DNA of 64,000 nt from assembly GCA_963838385.1 (NCBI GenBank), contig CAWIRE010000006.1:186001-250000 (forward strand), given 5' to 3'. This stretch comes from DAHUYF01 sp963838385 (GTDB lineage Bacteria; Pseudomonadota; Alphaproteobacteria; ATCC43930; CGMCC-115725). This document shows positions 62,273-64,000 of this stretch, piece after piece. The translations under genes and the position numbers were made by a program. Under the pieces are notes generated by a model. The model saw only the letters and a program-made list of their open reading frames with translations. It did not search any database and was not told the origin of the DNA. Every line of letters begins with the position of its first letter. Position 1 is the first letter of the stretch.

Positions 62273-63538
62273 TCACTTGCGCGCGGCGCTCTGCGCGTGC
62301 CCCAGCAGAAAGCTGTAATCGGCGGCGAGCGGCGCGATGTCGGCATGCGGCGCGATGGCGGCGTCGGCATGGCAGCCGAGGCAGCTCACATTGGGCGTCT
62401 GGCGGAAGGTCTCGAGCACCGGGCTCATCAGCGTCTGCGTGCTGGGGGTGCCGATCGACAGCGGCACGCTGCGCATCTGGCGCTCCGGATCCGGCACCGG
62501 CGCCGGCAGGCCGAAGGCATATTGCGGCCATTGCACCCCCAGCAGCACGTAGAACTGCCAGGGCGAGGCGGGATCGGCGGCGCGGATGAGGGCATGGACG
62601 AAGTCGTTGATCGCGCGCGCGGAGGGCGCCACGGGAAAGACCTGCTCGACCTGGGTGCTCTGCGGCGGCTCGGTGCGGGCGTTGACGGCGCAGTGCGCGC
62701 AGGCCGGATCGTAGAAGGAATAGGCGCGCCCGGTCTCTTCCGCGCCCGCCACCGGGGCGCTGTCGGTCTGGAGGAAGCTCGCCCAGATGCCTTGCGTGAA
62801 GCCGGTGACGCGCTGGTTGATGTGCAGCCCGACCAGCCCGACGGTGGCGGTCGAGCCGTCCTCGAACCGGGCCTCGGCGGTGTGGAAGCGGCGCGGCGAC
62901 TGCGCCAGCTCGGCCGGTGTCAGCACCTTCCACGCCGCCTTGAGCTCGATCGTGCCGGTGGGGCCATAGGCCTCGCTCGGGCCGGCGGGAAGCACGATGC
63001 CCTCGCGGCGCGCCACGGCGAGCTGCGCGGTGGCGTCGTAAAGCCGGTTGGCGACGATGTACGTGTACTCGTCGCGGTTCATCAGCATCTCGTAATAGAC
63101 CGGCTTGCCGGCGCGGTCGACCAGGGTCTCGCCATCGGTCTGATGGATGATCGCGAGATGCCGCGGCGCGCCCTGCGAGCGGTCGGGGACGCCCCAGGGC
63201 GCGGGCCGCGCACCGCCCGCGAGGAACACCTCGTCATGGCGCTTGTAGGTTTCCCAGACGGTGGTGCCGGGACGGCCGAAGCGGGCGGCGCGATCGGGCT
63301 CGCCCGGCGCCTTGGCCGGCCAGTTGAGATAGATGAAGCTCTGCCACGCCAGGCAGCTGAAGGCGTGATCGCCACCGGAGATGCCGACATCGGTGAGGAT
63401 CACCGGCGCGAGCTTGATGTCGAGGCCGTCATAGGGGCCGCAAAGCCCTTCGATCCCGGCCGCCAGCGCGGCGCCGGGCGCGACGCAGCCGAGCGCCAGC
63501 AGCAGCGCCGCCAGGCGCCAGCGTCGCCGCTCAGCCAT
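62273..63538 (-). CDS. Exported c-type cytochrome-like protein
   Basis: The 421-residue protein has a signal peptide (LAALLLALGCVAPGAALA). A conserved-looking body has DHAFSCLAWQSFIYLNWPAK, TTVWETYKRHDEVFL, YYEMLMNRDEYTYIVAN and VGLVGLHINQRVTGFTQGIWASF, followed by a C-terminal CxxCH heme site SCLGCHADA. An additional CAHC pair lies at about residue 290. It would be periplasmic. It overlaps the DUF2783 gene by 8 bp and belongs with an FAD monooxygenase. No function is known to me. Confidence 0.7.
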   Translation of the reverse strand: MAERRRWRLAALLLALGCVAPGAALAAGIEGLCGPYDGLDIKLAPVILTDVGISGGDHAFSCLAWQSFIYLNWPAKAPGEPDRAARFGRPGTTVWETYKRHDEVFLAGGARPAPWGVPDRSQGAPRHLAIIHQTDGETLVDRAGKPVYYEMLMNRDEYTYIVANRLYDATAQLAVARREGIVLPAGPSEAYGPTGTIELKAAWKVLTPAELAQSPRRFHTAEARFEDGSTATVGLVGLHINQRVTGFTQGIWASFLQTDSAPVAGAEETGRAYSFYDPACAHCAVNARTEPPQSTQVEQVFPVAPSARAINDFVHALIRAADPASPWQFYVLLGVQWPQYAFGLPAPVPDPERQMRSVPLSIGTPSTQTLMSPVLETFRQTPNVSCLGCHADAAIAPHADIAPLAADYSFLLGHAQSAARK

Positions 63539-63734
63539 GGGCCTTGCCCGCGACCATGGCGCGCGCGGCGGCGAGCGCCTCGAGCAGCACCTGCTGGTCG
63601 CCGATCTGGTTGGCGAGCAGCAGGGCGAAGCGCAGCAGGAAGGCCTCGGCCTCGGCCTCGCTCAGCCCTTCCTGGGCGGCGATGAGCGCCTCGTAGAAGC
63701 CGTCGACATCGGGAATGTTCGGATCGGTCCTCAT
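63531..63734 (-). CDS. DUF2783 small protein
   Basis: The 67-residue product MRTDPNIPDVDGFYEALIAAQEGLSEAEAEAFLLRFALLLANQIGDQQVLLEALAAARAMV matches DUF2783, small helical proteins encoded just after FAD-dependent aromatic monooxygenases. It overlaps the monooxygenase stop (ATGA) and the cytochrome start. It is likely an accessory subunit; its function is unproven. Confidence 0.75.
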   Translation of the reverse strand: MRTDPNIPDVDGFYEALIAAQEGLSEAEAEAFLLRFALLLANQIGDQQVLLEALAAARAMVAGKAHG

Positions 63735-64000
63735 GGCCGGCGCTCCCGCCCCAGGGCCTTGTCGATGGTGGCGCGCAGCGCGGCATTTCCCGGCCGTGCC
63801 AGCCGCGCCGCCAGATGCTGGTCCGGCCGCACGACCAGCACCTCGCCGGCGCCGGCCAGGCGGTCGAGGCCGTCGCCGCGCAGCACCGGGAGATCGCCCA
63901 CCGCGCCGTTGCAGGCGAAGCACTGCGCCAGGGCAGGGGACAGGTCGGGCGCGGCGCTGCCGGGAAAGCACAGCACCAGGAAGCGCGCGCCGGCGCCGCG
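63731..64000 (-). CDS. FAD-dependent monooxygenase, C-terminal fragment
   Basis: The last 89 codons of a gene that runs off the right edge are visible: GARFLVLCFPGSAAPDLSPALAQ, then LPVLRGDGLDRLAGAGEVLVVRPDQHLAARLARPGNAALRATIDKALGR. VVRPDQHLAAR is the thioredoxin-like C-terminal domain found in MhpA/PheA-type aromatic hydroxylases. The FAD and NADPH motifs lie outside the window. The following DUF2783 gene supports the call. Confidence 0.65.
   Translation of the reverse strand, partial: RGAGARFLVLCFPGSAAPDLSPALAQCFACNGAVGDLPVLRGDGLDRLAGAGEVLVVRPDQHLAARLARPGNAALRATIDKALGRERRP

Overview
The window is GC-rich, gene-dense DNA from an alphaproteobacterium, probably Rhodospirillales-like. The taxonomic markers are FliX, CckA next to flhB, a one-cysteine DksA, DUF1150, DUF1491, DUF6468, a perfect CtrA-type site in the flgI/fliX gap and an alphaproteobacterial GAAC-N7-GAAC LexA box before recA. 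The order is inferred only from gene content.

Layout. (1) 1-3063, minus strand: four genes in the same order as the Campylobacter ptm/legionaminic-acid block (CBS-nucleotidyltransferase, Gfo/Idh/MocA oxidoreductase, CMP-sugar synthetase, SDR), directly after flgL, so probably flagellin glycosylation. (2) 3128-31358: a large flagellar locus. It holds flgI-flgJ-flgN-flgK-flgL, divergent fliX and dksA, flgF-flgG-flgA-flgH, the translationally coupled run fliL-fliM-DUF6468-motE-cheZ-TPR protein, fhlB-(small gene)-fliO-fliP, then flgB-flgC-fliE-fliQ-fliR-flhB-cckA. An S10 peptidase and mscL are embedded. An IS5/IS427-type element lies between dksA and flgH, and two elements with 32-bp perfect inverted ends sit beside fliP and fliQ. 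(3) 31.6-35.9 kb: an accessory stretch with a frameshifted membrane protein, a frameshifted SBP56 (selenium-binding/methanethiol oxidase) gene, an AT-richer islet with a HEPN-like protein, and a truncated IS1595 transposase. (4) 35.9-46.9 kb: recA, alaS, small DUF proteins, icd, a LOG-family gene, a LysM protein, an XRE regulator and the first of two acyl-CoA dehydrogenases. (5) 46.9-52.3 kb: glyoxalase-fold protein, second acyl-CoA dehydrogenase, a Tim44-like protein, and paaK-paaI-paaG. (6) 52.3-64 kb: DUF3574 lipoprotein, response regulator, egtB-egtD (ergothioneine), a GAF/PAS histidine kinase, a GT9 glycosyltransferase, an LLM monooxygenase with a frameshifted metallo-beta-lactamase-fold gene, a c-type cytochrome, DUF2783 and the end of an FAD monooxygenase.

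The most unusual feature is a family of about twelve roughly 70-100 bp structured palindromes. Many start immediately after a TAG stop codon, and their stems differ between copies in compensating ways. They are absent from inside the flagellar operons. The two inverted-end elements also keep perfect pairing while differing in sequence, and they, like the IS, sit at CTAG/TA sites.

Several genes carry single-base indels, including the essential alaS. Some apparent pseudogenes may therefore be sequence errors. That matters for reading the accessory region.
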